Positions 43,628-51,975 of a stretch of DNA of 64,000 nucleotides are shown here, in pieces. A program made the translations under genes and the position numbers. The notes below the pieces were generated by a model. The model had not been told where the DNA came from and did no database searches. It worked only from the letters and a program-made list of their open reading frames with translations. Origin of the DNA: Caldilineaceae bacterium (GTDB lineage Bacteria; Chloroflexota; Anaerolineae; Caldilineales; Caldilineaceae); the NCBI GenBank assembly GCA_958295845.1, contig OY282376.1:1873022-1937021 (forward strand). The letters are read 5' to 3'. Numbering within the stretch: the stretch's first letter is position 1; each line of letters opens with the position of its first letter.

Positions 43628-46600
43628 ATGCGCCACACGAAAATTCAAAAATACTGTGAATCCGTCATCGAGGCAGGCTGGCTCGCCGCCTTGATCATCG
43701 CGCCTCTCTTTTTCAACACCTACTCCAGCCGCGTCTTCGAACCAGACAAGATCAGCCTGATACGTACTATCTCCCTGGTCATGCTCCTGGCCTATCTGGT
43801 AAAGATTGTCGACGGTGGCCGCCTCTGGCTGCCCGCCGGTGCTCGAATGCCCAACGCGGGCGAACGGACCCCGTCAGCCTCCGAAAATGAGCACCCCAAC
43901 TTCCAATGGAAACTTGGTACCCTCTGGAAGCAGCCGCTACTTCTTCCCGTAATCCTTCTGGCCGTCGCCTATGCGCTAAGTACTCTCCTTAGCATTTCCC
44001 CGGCCGTCAGCTGGTGGGGCTCCTATCACCGGCTCCAGGGCGCCTATACCTTCTTCAGCTATCTGATTATCGCCCTCCTCACCGCGGCCCACCTGAGACA
44101 GCCGTCCCAGCTGCGGCGTCTTCAACATACCGTAATCATCACCAGCCTGCCTATCGCCGTCTACGGCGTCTTCCAGCACTTCGGCAAGGATCCCCTGCCT
44201 TGGGGCCAGGATGTGACCAACCGGATAACCGCCAACGCCGGGAACCCGATTTTTCTCGCGGCACATCTGATCATGGCCTTTTTCCTCACACTTGAACGCG
44301 CCTTCTCCTGCTTCGCCTTCTTGCTGTCCAGCGGGCCCCAACCGGGCGCAGACGCAGCGTCGACAGAGGAACGACAGAGCCCTACCGCCGACCCAAGTCT
44401 GGCCGGCGTGATTGCGGGCGGTTCCTACCTGTTCGTTCTTGTCGTTCAACTGCTCGCCATATTCTGGTCCCAAAGTCGCGGTCCCTGGCTTGGCCTCGCC
44501 AGCGGAATGTACATTTTTGTTCTGCTTCTCCTGACAGGTATGCGTCCACGCAACTACCGCGTGTGGACGGCTGCTTGGGCCGGGCTGGGTGCGGCAGGAC
44601 TCGTAGTGCTTATTCTCCTCAATACGACCGCATTGGGTCACTCACTTCGTCACATTCCTATCTGGGGACGTCTGACCACAATGTTGGATAGCGCCACCGG
44701 CACAGGACGCGTCCGCGTGCTCATCTGGGAGGGCACCGCGGCGATGATCTCTCCCCACAGGCCGCTAACATATCCCGACGGTAGCGAGGACCCTTTCAAT
44801 CCACTGCGCCCTCTGATAGGCTACGGCCCGGAAACAATGTGGATGGCGTTCAATCCCTTCTATCCTCCTGAACTGGGCCAGTGGGAGGCCCGCAACGCCA
44901 GCCCTGACCGCGCCCACAACGAAACCTGGGACAGTCTGGCAATGACAGGCCTTTTTGGCTTCCTCGCCAATTCTTTCCTCTTTCTGTCTATCTTTTTCTG
45001 GACGGTGCGCTGGCTCGGGCTCATTCGTTCTCGCCGCGACGTCATACTCTTTTTTTCCATGCTTGTAGGAGGCGGCGTCCTTCTCAGCGTCCTGTTCCTG
45101 GCACGCGGCGCAAGTGTCGGCTTCCTGGGCGTAAACTGGCCGACTGGACTGATACTCGGGCTGATCGCTTACGTCACTCTCGCCGTCTTCATTCAACCGG
45201 AGTCGCCAACTGAAAACACGCATCGCCCTCGCCTGCTCCTGCTGGTTGCCTCCCTGTCTGCAATCACTGCCCACTATGTCGAAATACATCTTGGAATAGC
45301 GATTGCAGCCACACGCATCTATTTCTGGATTATCGCAGCATTGCTGCTTGGCCTGGGAATGCGCTGGCTCCTCCCCGAATCCGTCGTCGCCGGCGGTGTC
45401 TCTGCAGATCAGGAAGCGCTAAAGAGGGAAGGAAACGTGAGCGGGGGAAGCAGGAGGTCCGCAGCCCGGGCAAAGTCTCGCCGCGGTAGCCGCCGGGATG
45501 GATCATTCTTCAGTACCTGGGACATCGGCCTGCCTGCTACCGTTCTGCCGGATCTTCTCGTAATGATGACATTAGTTTTCCTTTATACTGTCAACTACCA
45601 CCGGCTCACGAACCCCTTCACGATTACATTTGCAGGTTTGGGCGCCTCCGTTCCCGCCCTGGCCGGAGGCAACTTGTCTGACATCCTTTGGCTGGTCCTT
45701 TTCACCTGGTTGATCGCAACAGGAATAGGCACGGCCGTGGCCATGCTGCGCCAACCTGTACTGAAGTTAGCTGGGCAGGAGAAAAAAAAGCCTCCTTCAC
45801 GGCGCCGCCGCAATGAAGCACAGGTTCGAGGCAATGATTCGGGCTTTGGACGCCGGTTAGCCCAGTCGGCGGCCCTGTATGGCTTGGTACTGTTCACTGG
45901 TTGGTTGTTGTATGGCCTCTTTCACGCCGCCCGTCTGCTACCAGGAGCCCAGACCGGCACAGTTGCCCAACAACTCGACCAAATAGCCGATCGCTATAGC
46001 ATGTTTACCTGGCTTGTCGTCCTCTGGTGTCTGATGGCAGGCATTGTCCTGGCGTGGCGTACTCTGGCAGATACGACGCGAGCGTGGTGGCGTCGAGGTC
46101 TGGCTACTGCAGGCTCAGGCATACTGCTCTCCGTCACCGTGTTTTACATTATAGGGAGCGTCAATATCGCCCAGGTGAAAGCGGATGTCTTCTACAAGCA
46201 AGGCCAAAGCTTTGATTTGGCCGGTGCCTGGTCAGAGAGTTCCGACCTGTATCGGCGGGCACTCGCAGTTCGACCCACTGAAGATTACTATATGCTCTTC
46301 CTCGGACGCAGCCTGCTCGAAAGAGCGGCTCAGGCGCCCAAAGAAAGTTCCGCCACCTTACCCGCTGAACCCTCTCTCCAGGACGTCCTGAGTCTGGATG
46401 CCGATGACATATCTCGACTAAGTCAGGCCGACGTACTGTCAGCTGCTAAGGCCGTTCTGCTTAAGGCCCAGGAAATAAATCCGCTTAACACCGACCACAC
46501 TGCAAACCTTGCCCGGTTGCACCGTCGCTGGTCGACTCTGACCTTGGATACGCAAGACCGGATTCCTGAACTGGAAAAGAGCCTGCAGTACTATGACTCC

Positions 46601-47299
46601 GCCCTGTCTCTGAGTCCGAATGTAGCCCATCTCTGGAATGAACGCGGCCAGGTTCTGGCCTCGATGGACCGGCTCGAAGAGGCGGAATCCTCCTTTCAAC
46701 ACAGCCTGACCCTGGACGACGGCTTCGAAAATACCTATGCCTTCCTGGCAGAGCTGTATTCCTTTTCGAACCAGCCAGAGAAACTGTCCCATATTCTGGA
46801 CCGCGGTCTGGAAAAGCTTCCAAATAGCCTGGCACTGCTCACCCAAAAGGGCTCGGCGCTGTCGAACGCCGGCGACCTCGACGGCGCCTATGAGACCATT
46901 GGCAAGGCTTTCGAGCACCATCCAACCGACCTGAACGCCGCGCGCAACTTGATCGTTCTGTCACGCATTCTCGACCGCCGGGAAGAGGCATCCCAGTGGG
47001 CTGACCGTGCCGTCACACTGATTGAGAGCGGCTACGGCCACAGAGACTTGGAGATCGCCGTGTATCGCCTGGTCGCCGAGGTCAATGTAGAAAACGGCCA
47101 ACTACAGGAAGCAGACGATATCCTGCACCGCCTCATAGCACTCGATCCCGAAGACTACCGCTTTCCGTTCCAACTGGCTAAGGTACAGACCGGCCTGGGC
47201 AACAACCAGCAAGCTCGCCAGTTCGCCCAAACTGCTCTGTCTCTCGCCCCCGACAGCGAGAAGGCCCTAATCCAATCCTTTGTCGACTCACTGGAATAG
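43628..47299 (+). CDS. O-antigen ligase-type membrane protein fused to TPR domain
   Basis: A 1223-residue fusion. The first ~850 residues hold many membrane helices (first [19 protein letters not shown]). [19 protein letters not shown] and a large periplasmic loop, [20 protein letters not shown]...[21 protein letters not shown], match Wzy_C/WaaL-type polymerases and ligases. A basic cytoplasmic loop, [18 protein letters not shown], interrupts the helices. From about residue 860 a tetratricopeptide domain follows, with units such as [25 protein letters not shown] and [28 protein letters not shown]. It probably polymerises or transfers a lipid-linked glycan or glycosylates surface proteins. The WecA-like gene downstream, 29 bases away, supports the glycan role. 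Confidence 0.87.
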   Translation: MRHTKIQKYCESVIEAGWLAALIIAPLFFNTYSSRVFEPDKISLIRTISLVMLLAYLVKIVDGGRLWLPAGARMPNAGERTPSASENEHPNFQWKLGTLWKQPLLLPVILLAVAYALSTLLSISPAVSWWGSYHRLQGAYTFFSYLIIALLTAAHLRQPSQLRRLQHTVIITSLPIAVYGVFQHFGKDPLPWGQDVTNRITANAGNPIFLAAHLIMAFFLTLERAFSCFAFLLSSGPQPGADAASTEERQSPTADPSLAGVIAGGSYLFVLVVQLLAIFWSQSRGPWLGLASGMYIFVLLLLTGMRPRNYRVWTAAWAGLGAAGLVVLILLNTTALGHSLRHIPIWGRLTTMLDSATGTGRVRVLIWEGTAAMISPHRPLTYPDGSEDPFNPLRPLIGYGPETMWMAFNPFYPPELGQWEARNASPDRAHNETWDSLAMTGLFGFLANSFLFLSIFFWTVRWLGLIRSRRDVILFFSMLVGGGVLLSVLFLARGASVGFLGVNWPTGLILGLIAYVTLAVFIQPESPTENTHRPRLLLLVASLSAITAHYVEIHLGIAIAATRIYFWIIAALLLGLGMRWLLPESVVAGGVSADQEALKREGNVSGGSRRSAARAKSRRGSRRDGSFFSTWDIGLPATVLPDLLVMMTLVFLYTVNYHRLTNPFTITFAGLGASVPALAGGNLSDILWLVLFTWLIATGIGTAVAMLRQPVLKLAGQEKKKPPSRRRRNEAQVRGNDSGFGRRLAQSAALYGLVLFTGWLLYGLFHAARLLPGAQTGTVAQQLDQIADRYSMFTWLVVLWCLMAGIVLAWRTLADTTRAWWRRGLATAGSGILLSVTVFYIIGSVNIAQVKADVFYKQGQSFDLAGAWSESSDLYRRALAVRPTEDYYMLFLGRSLLERAAQAPKESSATLPAEPSLQDVLSLDADDISRLSQADVLSAAKAVLLKAQEINPLNTDHTANLARLHRRWSTLTLDTQDRIPELEKSLQYYDSALSLSPNVAHLWNERGQVLASMDRLEEAESSFQHSLTLDDGFENTYAFLAELYSFSNQPEKLSHILDRGLEKLPNSLALLTQKGSALSNAGDLDGAYETIGKAFEHHPTDLNAARNLIVLSRILDRREEASQWADRAVTLIESGYGHRDLEIAVYRLVAEVNVENGQLQEADDILHRLIALDPEDYRFPFQLAKVQTGLGNNQQARQFAQTALSLAPDSEKALIQSFVDSLE

Positions 47300-47328
47300 C
47301 CGGATCGCTACCGAACCGTGGTGGGAAA

Positions 47329-48321
47329 ATGAGTTCCTTTCTTCTTATGGCAGCGAGCGCCCTGGTAATCGCCATCGGCGGCACACCTCTGGTACGCTAT
47401 GCCGCCCTGAAATTCGGCATACTGGACAACCCTTCAGCGCGCAAAGTCCACAGCGCTCCCGTGCCGCTGATGGGTGGCATTGCAATCTATGTGGCCTTTA
47501 TCGCCGCCCTCGTCCTCTGGGGTGAACGCAGCTATGTCAACGAAGTCGTCGGTATCTCCGTCGGCGCCACGCTCGTCAGTATCGTCGGCGCACTCGACGA
47601 CAGCCGCGGCATGGGGAGCTACCTCAAATTGCTGTTTCAGGTGGCCGCCGCCACCGTTCTCATCCTCTCCGGCGTGCAAGTCCGCCTCTTTCACGGGATC
47701 CTGGACATAGCCCTGACTCTGCTCTGGGTCGTCGGCATCACAAACGCATTCAATCTGCTGGACAATATGGACGGGCTCTCCAGCGGCGTTGCCACCATTG
47801 CCGCGGCCTTCTTCATGCTCCTGGCCGCAATGAGCGATCAATATCTGGTGGGTACCCTTGCTGCTGCCCTCTGCGGCGCCTGCCTCGGCTTTCTAGTCTA
47901 TAACTGGAATCCGGCTCGCGTCTTTATGGGCGACACAGGCAGCCTGTTCCTCGGTTTCCTTCTGGCCGCCGTCGGTATCAAACTGCGTTTCCCCGCCAAC
48001 AGTGCCAGCATCACCTGGATGATTCCGATTCTCGTGCTGGCCCTGCCCCTATTCGACACCAGCCTTGTCTTCTTCAGCCGCCTGCGCCGCGGCAGAAATC
48101 CTCTCACCACGCCCGGCAAAGATCATGTCAGCCACAGGCTTGCCCGGCGAACGGGAAGTCAGCGCGAAGCAGTCCTTCTGTGTTATCTTATTACAGGAGG
48201 AACCGGTCTGGCCTCCATTTTCTTGACACAAGCCAACTTGCAGGAGGCCCTCGTTGTCGGTTCGACCGCTCTTCTGCTGGCGTTGTTCGCTCTGTGGAAG
48301 CTCGAATTTCAGCAAAACTGA
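47329..48321 (+). CDS. Undecaprenyl-phosphate sugar-1-phosphate transferase (WecA/TagO-like)
   Basis: A 330-residue polytopic enzyme of the MraY/WecA superfamily that starts lipid-linked glycan synthesis. Visible are the opening [14 protein letters not shown], the acidic motif [26 protein letters not shown] with the catalytic aspartates, the [16 protein letters not shown] segment and the cytoplasmic [10 protein letters not shown] loop with the HxxR-type basic residues. Hydrophobic helices number about eleven. The MraY-specific pentapeptide loops are absent, so GlcNAc-1-P or a similar sugar-phosphate is the likely substrate. It follows the O-antigen ligase-type gene by 29 bases; GGTGGG precedes the ATG. 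Confidence 0.93.
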   Translation: MSSFLLMAASALVIAIGGTPLVRYAALKFGILDNPSARKVHSAPVPLMGGIAIYVAFIAALVLWGERSYVNEVVGISVGATLVSIVGALDDSRGMGSYLKLLFQVAAATVLILSGVQVRLFHGILDIALTLLWVVGITNAFNLLDNMDGLSSGVATIAAAFFMLLAAMSDQYLVGTLAAALCGACLGFLVYNWNPARVFMGDTGSLFLGFLLAAVGIKLRFPANSASITWMIPILVLALPLFDTSLVFFSRLRRGRNPLTTPGKDHVSHRLARRTGSQREAVLLCYLITGGTGLASIFLTQANLQEALVVGSTALLLALFALWKLEFQQN

Positions 48322-48380
48322 ATGTGGGAATCCTACTCACGCTGCCTTCCCTTCCGATCCAATCCGAAAAGGAGTTTATT

Positions 48381-49109
48381 TTGTTCCCTGTCTCCAAACG
48401 CATGGTCACCACGACCCGAAACGCCTCCCGATTCCAGAAGACTCGCGCAAATCTGTCAATCTGCATCCTGATACTCATCGCGCTCGCCATAACATCCTGT
48501 ACTGCCCCTCCCACCCCTGCTGTTGAAGAACCTCAGGCAGTTGAAGAGCCTCAGGCAGTCGAAGAGGGCGCAGCCGCTGCCCTCGAGCCCGCTGAACGCA
48601 ATGGCATGTACGAAGCAAGTCCCGATATGACCATCGATTCCGAAGCCGTCTACCACGCCGTCTTCAAGACCGAGAAAGGAGATATTCGCATCAAACTGTT
48701 TGCCGCAGAAGCCCCGGTTACGGTCAACAACTTCGTCTTTCTGGCCCGTGACGGCTTCTACAACGACACTCATTTTCACAGAGTGCTGGAAAACTTCATG
48801 GCCCAGGGCGGAGATCCCTCCAATAGCGGTGCCGGCGGCCCGGGATACCAATTTCAGGACGAAATCGTAGCCAGCCTACAGTTCGATCGCGCCGGCCTCC
48901 TCGCGATGGCAAACGCCGGGCCAAATACCAACGGCAGCCAGTTCTTCATCACTTTCGCCGAAACACCCTGGCTGAACGGCAACCATACGATCTTCGGCGA
49001 GGTCGTCGAAGGCATGGAAGTGCTCTCCTCAATCTCGCTACGCGATCCGATGGCAGCCAGTTCTCCTGGCGATCTTCTCGAAACCATCGAGATTGAAGAA
49101 GGCGAATAA
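48381..49109 (+). CDS. Cyclophilin-type peptidyl-prolyl isomerase lipoprotein
   Basis: A 242-residue lipoprotein. A long basic N-region leads to the hydrophobic stretch LSICILILIALAITSC with a lipobox Cys. An acidic linker has a directly repeated EEPQAVEEPQAVEE. The cyclophilin domain runs from HAVFKTEKGDIRIKLF through FHRVLENFMAQGGDPSNSG, MANAGPNTNGSQFFITFA and NGNHTIFGEVVEGMEV, so the active-site Arg and the Gln/Phe residues are intact. It should catalyse proline isomerisation outside the membrane. TTG 48381 has AAAAGGAG six bases upstream and beats both the ATG at 48402 and the longer frame from 48180, which overlaps the previous gene. Confidence 0.92.
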   Translation: MFPVSKRMVTTTRNASRFQKTRANLSICILILIALAITSCTAPPTPAVEEPQAVEEPQAVEEGAAAALEPAERNGMYEASPDMTIDSEAVYHAVFKTEKGDIRIKLFAAEAPVTVNNFVFLARDGFYNDTHFHRVLENFMAQGGDPSNSGAGGPGYQFQDEIVASLQFDRAGLLAMANAGPNTNGSQFFITFAETPWLNGNHTIFGEVVEGMEVLSSISLRDPMAASSPGDLLETIEIEEGE

Positions 49110-49503
49110 CCGGGAGCCCGCTGATTGGCCCTGCCGCCCTCTGGTCCGTCTACCATTCGGCGAATAGGTAAGTAGGGCAGAGGCTAACTTGACGCGCCTT
49201 CACTCGCCCGCCGTTGAGCACACTCTTGAATAGGACGACTTGAACCAGGCCTGAAGAAGCAGAAAGCGGTTGTCTGCCTGTACCACCCAACGCCCTCTAT
49301 GCTCAGATGTCACAGCAGGAGTGACACAGCAGGAAAAACGCTGCAGGAATAGCACTGCAGGATAAACACTGCAGGATAAACACTGCAGGATAAACACTGC
49401 AGTCTGCTAGAGTAACTTAGGTATCTGATCAAAGAGAGCCATCTTGAGTTAGCGCTCCCACGCCCCGCATCGGAATGCGCAGAACTCACGCCCGAGCCAT
49501 GCC
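49110..49503. other. Non-coding gap with 14-bp repeats
   Basis: No gene is supported. CACAGCAGG-type strings (from about 49320) grade into the exact tandem repeat at 49353-49402. A short leader ending GCCATGCCATG then precedes the VTT gene. Confidence 0.5.
49353..49402 (+). repeat. 14-bp tandem repeat CACTGCAGGATAAA
   Basis: Three exact copies (49353, 49367, 49381) and a partial fourth, each with a CTGCAG palindrome. A degenerate copy (CGCTGCAGGAATAG) precedes them. Confidence 0.85.
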
Positions 49504-50166
49504 ATGAACCCTACCAGCGACACAGAACTGATTCAAAACGAGGCCCGGCAAATAGGGGGCGACGAGGTTGCGACCTTCCAGGATGAAGCCGTCAAACAGG
49601 ACCAGGATTCCTCAGGACCCAATCCGTGGATTACCGCTCTACAGGTATTGGGAATCCTGGCAATCGTTTTTAGTGCCTTCTGGCTCGGCACCCAGAGAGA
49701 GCTGGTTCAGCGGTTCAGCCAGTGGGGGTACCTCAGCAGCTTCCTTATCAGCCTGATAGGAAGCGCAACCGTAATTCTGCCCGCCCCCGGGCTGGCCCTC
49801 ATACTCGCCCTCGGCGCCCACCTGAATCCCCTCCTCCTCGGAGTCGTTGCCGGCATCGGCAGCGGACTGGGCGAACTTTCAGGCTACCTCGCCGGCAAAG
49901 CCGGCCGCAATCTCGTCAACCGCGAAGGAAGGTTCAATACCTTTCTCCACAACATGACCACCCGCTTTACCTCCCCCGCTCTGTTCATTCTTGCCATCCT
50001 CCCCCTCCCAATCTTCGATTTCGCCGGCATCCTCGCCGGCGCCCTGAGGATGCCCGTGTTGCGGTTTCTTGTAGTGGTCATAAGTGGCAAGATTATCAAA
50101 CACGCTTTGGCCGCCTACCTAGGAGCAGAGTTCTTCGAGATGTTACTTAACAACCTTGGCCTCTGA
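49504..50166 (+). CDS. VTT/DedA-like membrane protein
   Basis: A 220-residue membrane protein of the SNARE-associated/VTT superfamily, whose bacterial members act in lipid-carrier flipping and membrane homeostasis. After an acidic N-terminal tail (about 40 residues) comes LGILAIVFSAFWLGTQ. The re-entrant region SATVILPAPGLALILALGAHLNPLLLGVVAGIGSGLGELSGYLAG contains the conserved G-x-x-x-G/E cluster. ILPLPIFDFAGILAGALRMP is the second re-entrant segment, with its Pro and Asp. The ATG at 49504 follows GAGCC without a clear Shine-Dalgarno. Placement after WecA-like and ligase genes fits recycling of polyprenyl carriers, which is inference. Confidence 0.87.
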   Translation: MNPTSDTELIQNEARQIGGDEVATFQDEAVKQDQDSSGPNPWITALQVLGILAIVFSAFWLGTQRELVQRFSQWGYLSSFLISLIGSATVILPAPGLALILALGAHLNPLLLGVVAGIGSGLGELSGYLAGKAGRNLVNREGRFNTFLHNMTTRFTSPALFILAILPLPIFDFAGILAGALRMPVLRFLVVVISGKIIKHALAAYLGAEFFEMLLNNLGL

Positions 50167-50328
50167 TACATGCAACGCAGTGCCCACCGTGTAAGGTAGG
50201 TAGCAACTGCCGCGTGCCCTATGGATTCGTCAAGGTAACTGGTCAGCCGCACCTGATTCGCAACCCTGAACGAGGCGAGTAAAGGTGTTAACTCTCTCCT
50301 CACTCCTCTCCCCTCTTTCCTCGAATTA

Positions 50329-50870
50329 TTGGGCGTTCGGGCCTTCGGCCCTCCCTTGTGCAGGGGCTGCGCCCCCGCAACGCCCCGCCCTTGCTAGCCA
50401 CCGTGTGTGTTCTTACCCAGCAGAATGTCTAGCCAGCAGTGTCTCTTCCCCATTTCTGTCTCATCCCCCTGACCCCTGACCCCTGGCCCCTGACCCCTGA
50501 CCCCTGACCCCTGACCCCTGCAGTTCCGCGCCCCCGCAACGCCCCGCCCTTGCTAGCCACCGTGTGTGTTCTTCCCCAGCAGAATGTCTAGCCAGCAGTG
50601 TCTCTTCCCCATTTCTGTCTCATCCCCCTGACCCCTGGCCCCTGACCCCTGACCCCTGCAGTTCCGCGCCCCCGCAACGCCCCGCCCTTGCTAGCCACCG
50701 TGTGTGTTCTTCCCCAGCAGAATGTCTAGCCAGCAGTGTCTCTTCCCCATTTCTGTCTCATCCCCCTGACCCCTGACCCCTGGCCCCTGACCCCTGACCC
50801 CTGCAGTTCCGCGCCCCCGCAACGCCCCGCCCTTGCTAGCCACCGTGTGTATTCTTCCCCAGCAACGCGT
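50329..50870 (+). repeat. Tandem array of double-hairpin elements (copies 4-7)
   Basis: The core GCCCCCGCAACGCCCCGCCC recurs at 50371, 50530, 50668 and 50813 (spacing 159, 138 and 145). The first unit carries both hairpins; later units keep only the right part. Each unit continues TTGCTAGCCACCGTGTGT, then TTCTTCCCCAGCAGAATGTC, then TAGCCAGCAGTGTCTCTTCC. It ends in runs of CCCCTGAC that lead to CTGCAGTTCCGCG and the next unit. Units are nearly identical, which indicates recent amplification. Confidence 0.93.
50465..50523 (+). repeat. CCCCTGAC short tandem repeat
   Basis: Seven 8-base units of CCCCTGAC (one reads CCCCTGGC) ending CCCCTGCAGTT. Shorter runs lie at 50624-50662, 50761-50808, 37798-37825 and about 26680-26714, always directly before CTGCAGTT. 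Confidence 0.9.
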
Positions 50871-50953
50871 CTATAGAAAGGTGTTTACACGCCAACCGGC
50901 ATCCTCAACCCACTATCCACTATCCACTATCCACTAGCCACTGTAGTTCCGCG

Positions 50954-51072
50954 CCCCCCGCAACGCCCCCTCCAAAATCATGCCTCATCAACCATATGCC
51001 GTCATTCCAGCGGTGCGTCCCGTCCAAGGTGGCGGCGGCCAACGAGTACACGATGAGATTGCCCGCAGGGCA
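50954..51072 (+). repeat. 120-bp repeat, copy 1 of 2
   Basis: CCCCGCAACGCCCCCTCCAA..., then GTCATTCCAGCGGTG, then CCCGTCCAAGGTGGCGGCGG and CCAACGAGTACACGATGAGA. Copy 2 at 51743-51866 is almost identical over the last 70 bases. Both begin inside a double-hairpin element, in place of its usual tail. Confidence 0.88.
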
Positions 51073-51706
51073 GCGTGACTGAAAATTCTGTCCACCCAGG
51101 CGCTGTAAAGGGTTTAGTCGTAACGAAAAGAGTCAGGAATTGATACCAATTGGGCTGAAACGGACCCATCCCGAAAATTACTCCCCAAAAGACAAGAATT
51201 CTGTTGTATAATGTAAGGGCAATGAGTTGTCCAGAAAGCGAATTCATAGCCAAGAGCGCCAGTTCCAACAGAAAACATGCCAGAACCAATTTCGTGACAT
51301 CCAACTGCCCGTCCACCCATATTCGTCCCGAAATCGACCCCGCAGACGGGCTGACAAATCCAAAAAAGCACCAGAACAGCGTCAGAAAAAAACGAAAAAC
51401 GCGCGACATACGTAGACTTGGCGCGACATAACACACCCCAAAAATGCCAACGCCCGCGCACTCCCATCAAACGCCCATAATCTCCGGTCCAACACTTGTA
51501 TCCCCCAAGCCCCAGGAGACCACCGTCATCCCCAAATCCCAAAAGGTCCAGCAAATCCTGATTCAGACAATCCGACCACAGACCACGGCAGTTCCGACTA
51601 CTGCAGTTCAATGAAAACCAGAAGCGAAACAACTCAGCTGCTTCTGATTCCCAACCCTGAACGAAGCGAGCGAAGGTGTATACTCTCTCCTCATTCTCGG
51701 TCTTTG

Positions 51707-51768
51707 GGGCGGTCGGGCCTTCGGCCCTCCCTTATGCAGGGGCTGCGCCCCCGCAACGCCCCCCTCCA
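51707..51768 (+). repeat. Dispersed double-hairpin element, copy 8 (left half)
   Basis: GGTCGGGCC-TTC-GGCCCTCCC, GGGGC-TGC-GCCCC and GCAACGCCCCC are present. The usual tail is replaced by the 120-bp repeat. Confidence 0.85.
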
Positions 51769-51866
51769 AGAACACGCCTCGCCCACCGTACACCGTCATT
51801 CCAGCGGTGCCTCCCGTCCAAGGTGGCGGCGGCCAACGAGTACACGATGAGAGAGCCCGCGAGTGG
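51743..51866 (+). repeat. 120-bp repeat, copy 2 of 2
   Basis: Matches 50954-51072, sharing GTCATTCCAGCGGTG and the 41-base block from CCCGTCCAAGG to CGATGAGA. It ends about 110 bases before the alpha-2-macroglobulin start. Confidence 0.88.
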
Positions 51867-51975
51867 CGGCGGGGCTGAAGGTCTGGTCCACACACACGCT
51901 ACATATTTGGCTTAGAAGATACTCGTGAAGACTAAAGTCAAGCGCAAAGGTCAGTTCCCTAAGGAGCCTGGAGCC

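Larger units (their letters stand above)
50167..51975. other. 1.8-kb non-coding region dominated by repeats
   Basis: The segment holds the tandem array of double-hairpin elements (50329-50870), a further short fragment near 50945, two copies of a roughly 120-bp repeat (50954-51072 and 51743-51866), one TCCTGATTCAGAC core (51556) and a final double-hairpin element (51707-51768). Between 51100 and 51600 the sequence is less GC-rich. It has overlapping minus-strand open frames, rejected for lack of start signals and of family resemblance. Confidence 0.65.

Noticed and set aside
50564..50776. 70-codon open frame in the repeat array
   Set aside because: It merely translates the tandem repeat and encodes a repeated peptide without a start signal.
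50329..50870. CRISPR array
   Set aside because: Repeat units are about 140 bases with no unique spacers of constant length; intervening DNA is the simple repeat CCCCTGAC.
51002..51632. Two overlapping minus-strand open frames (144 and 172 codons)
   Set aside because: They overlap each other, one ends in a repeat block, starts lack Shine-Dalgarno sequences and the products resemble nothing known.
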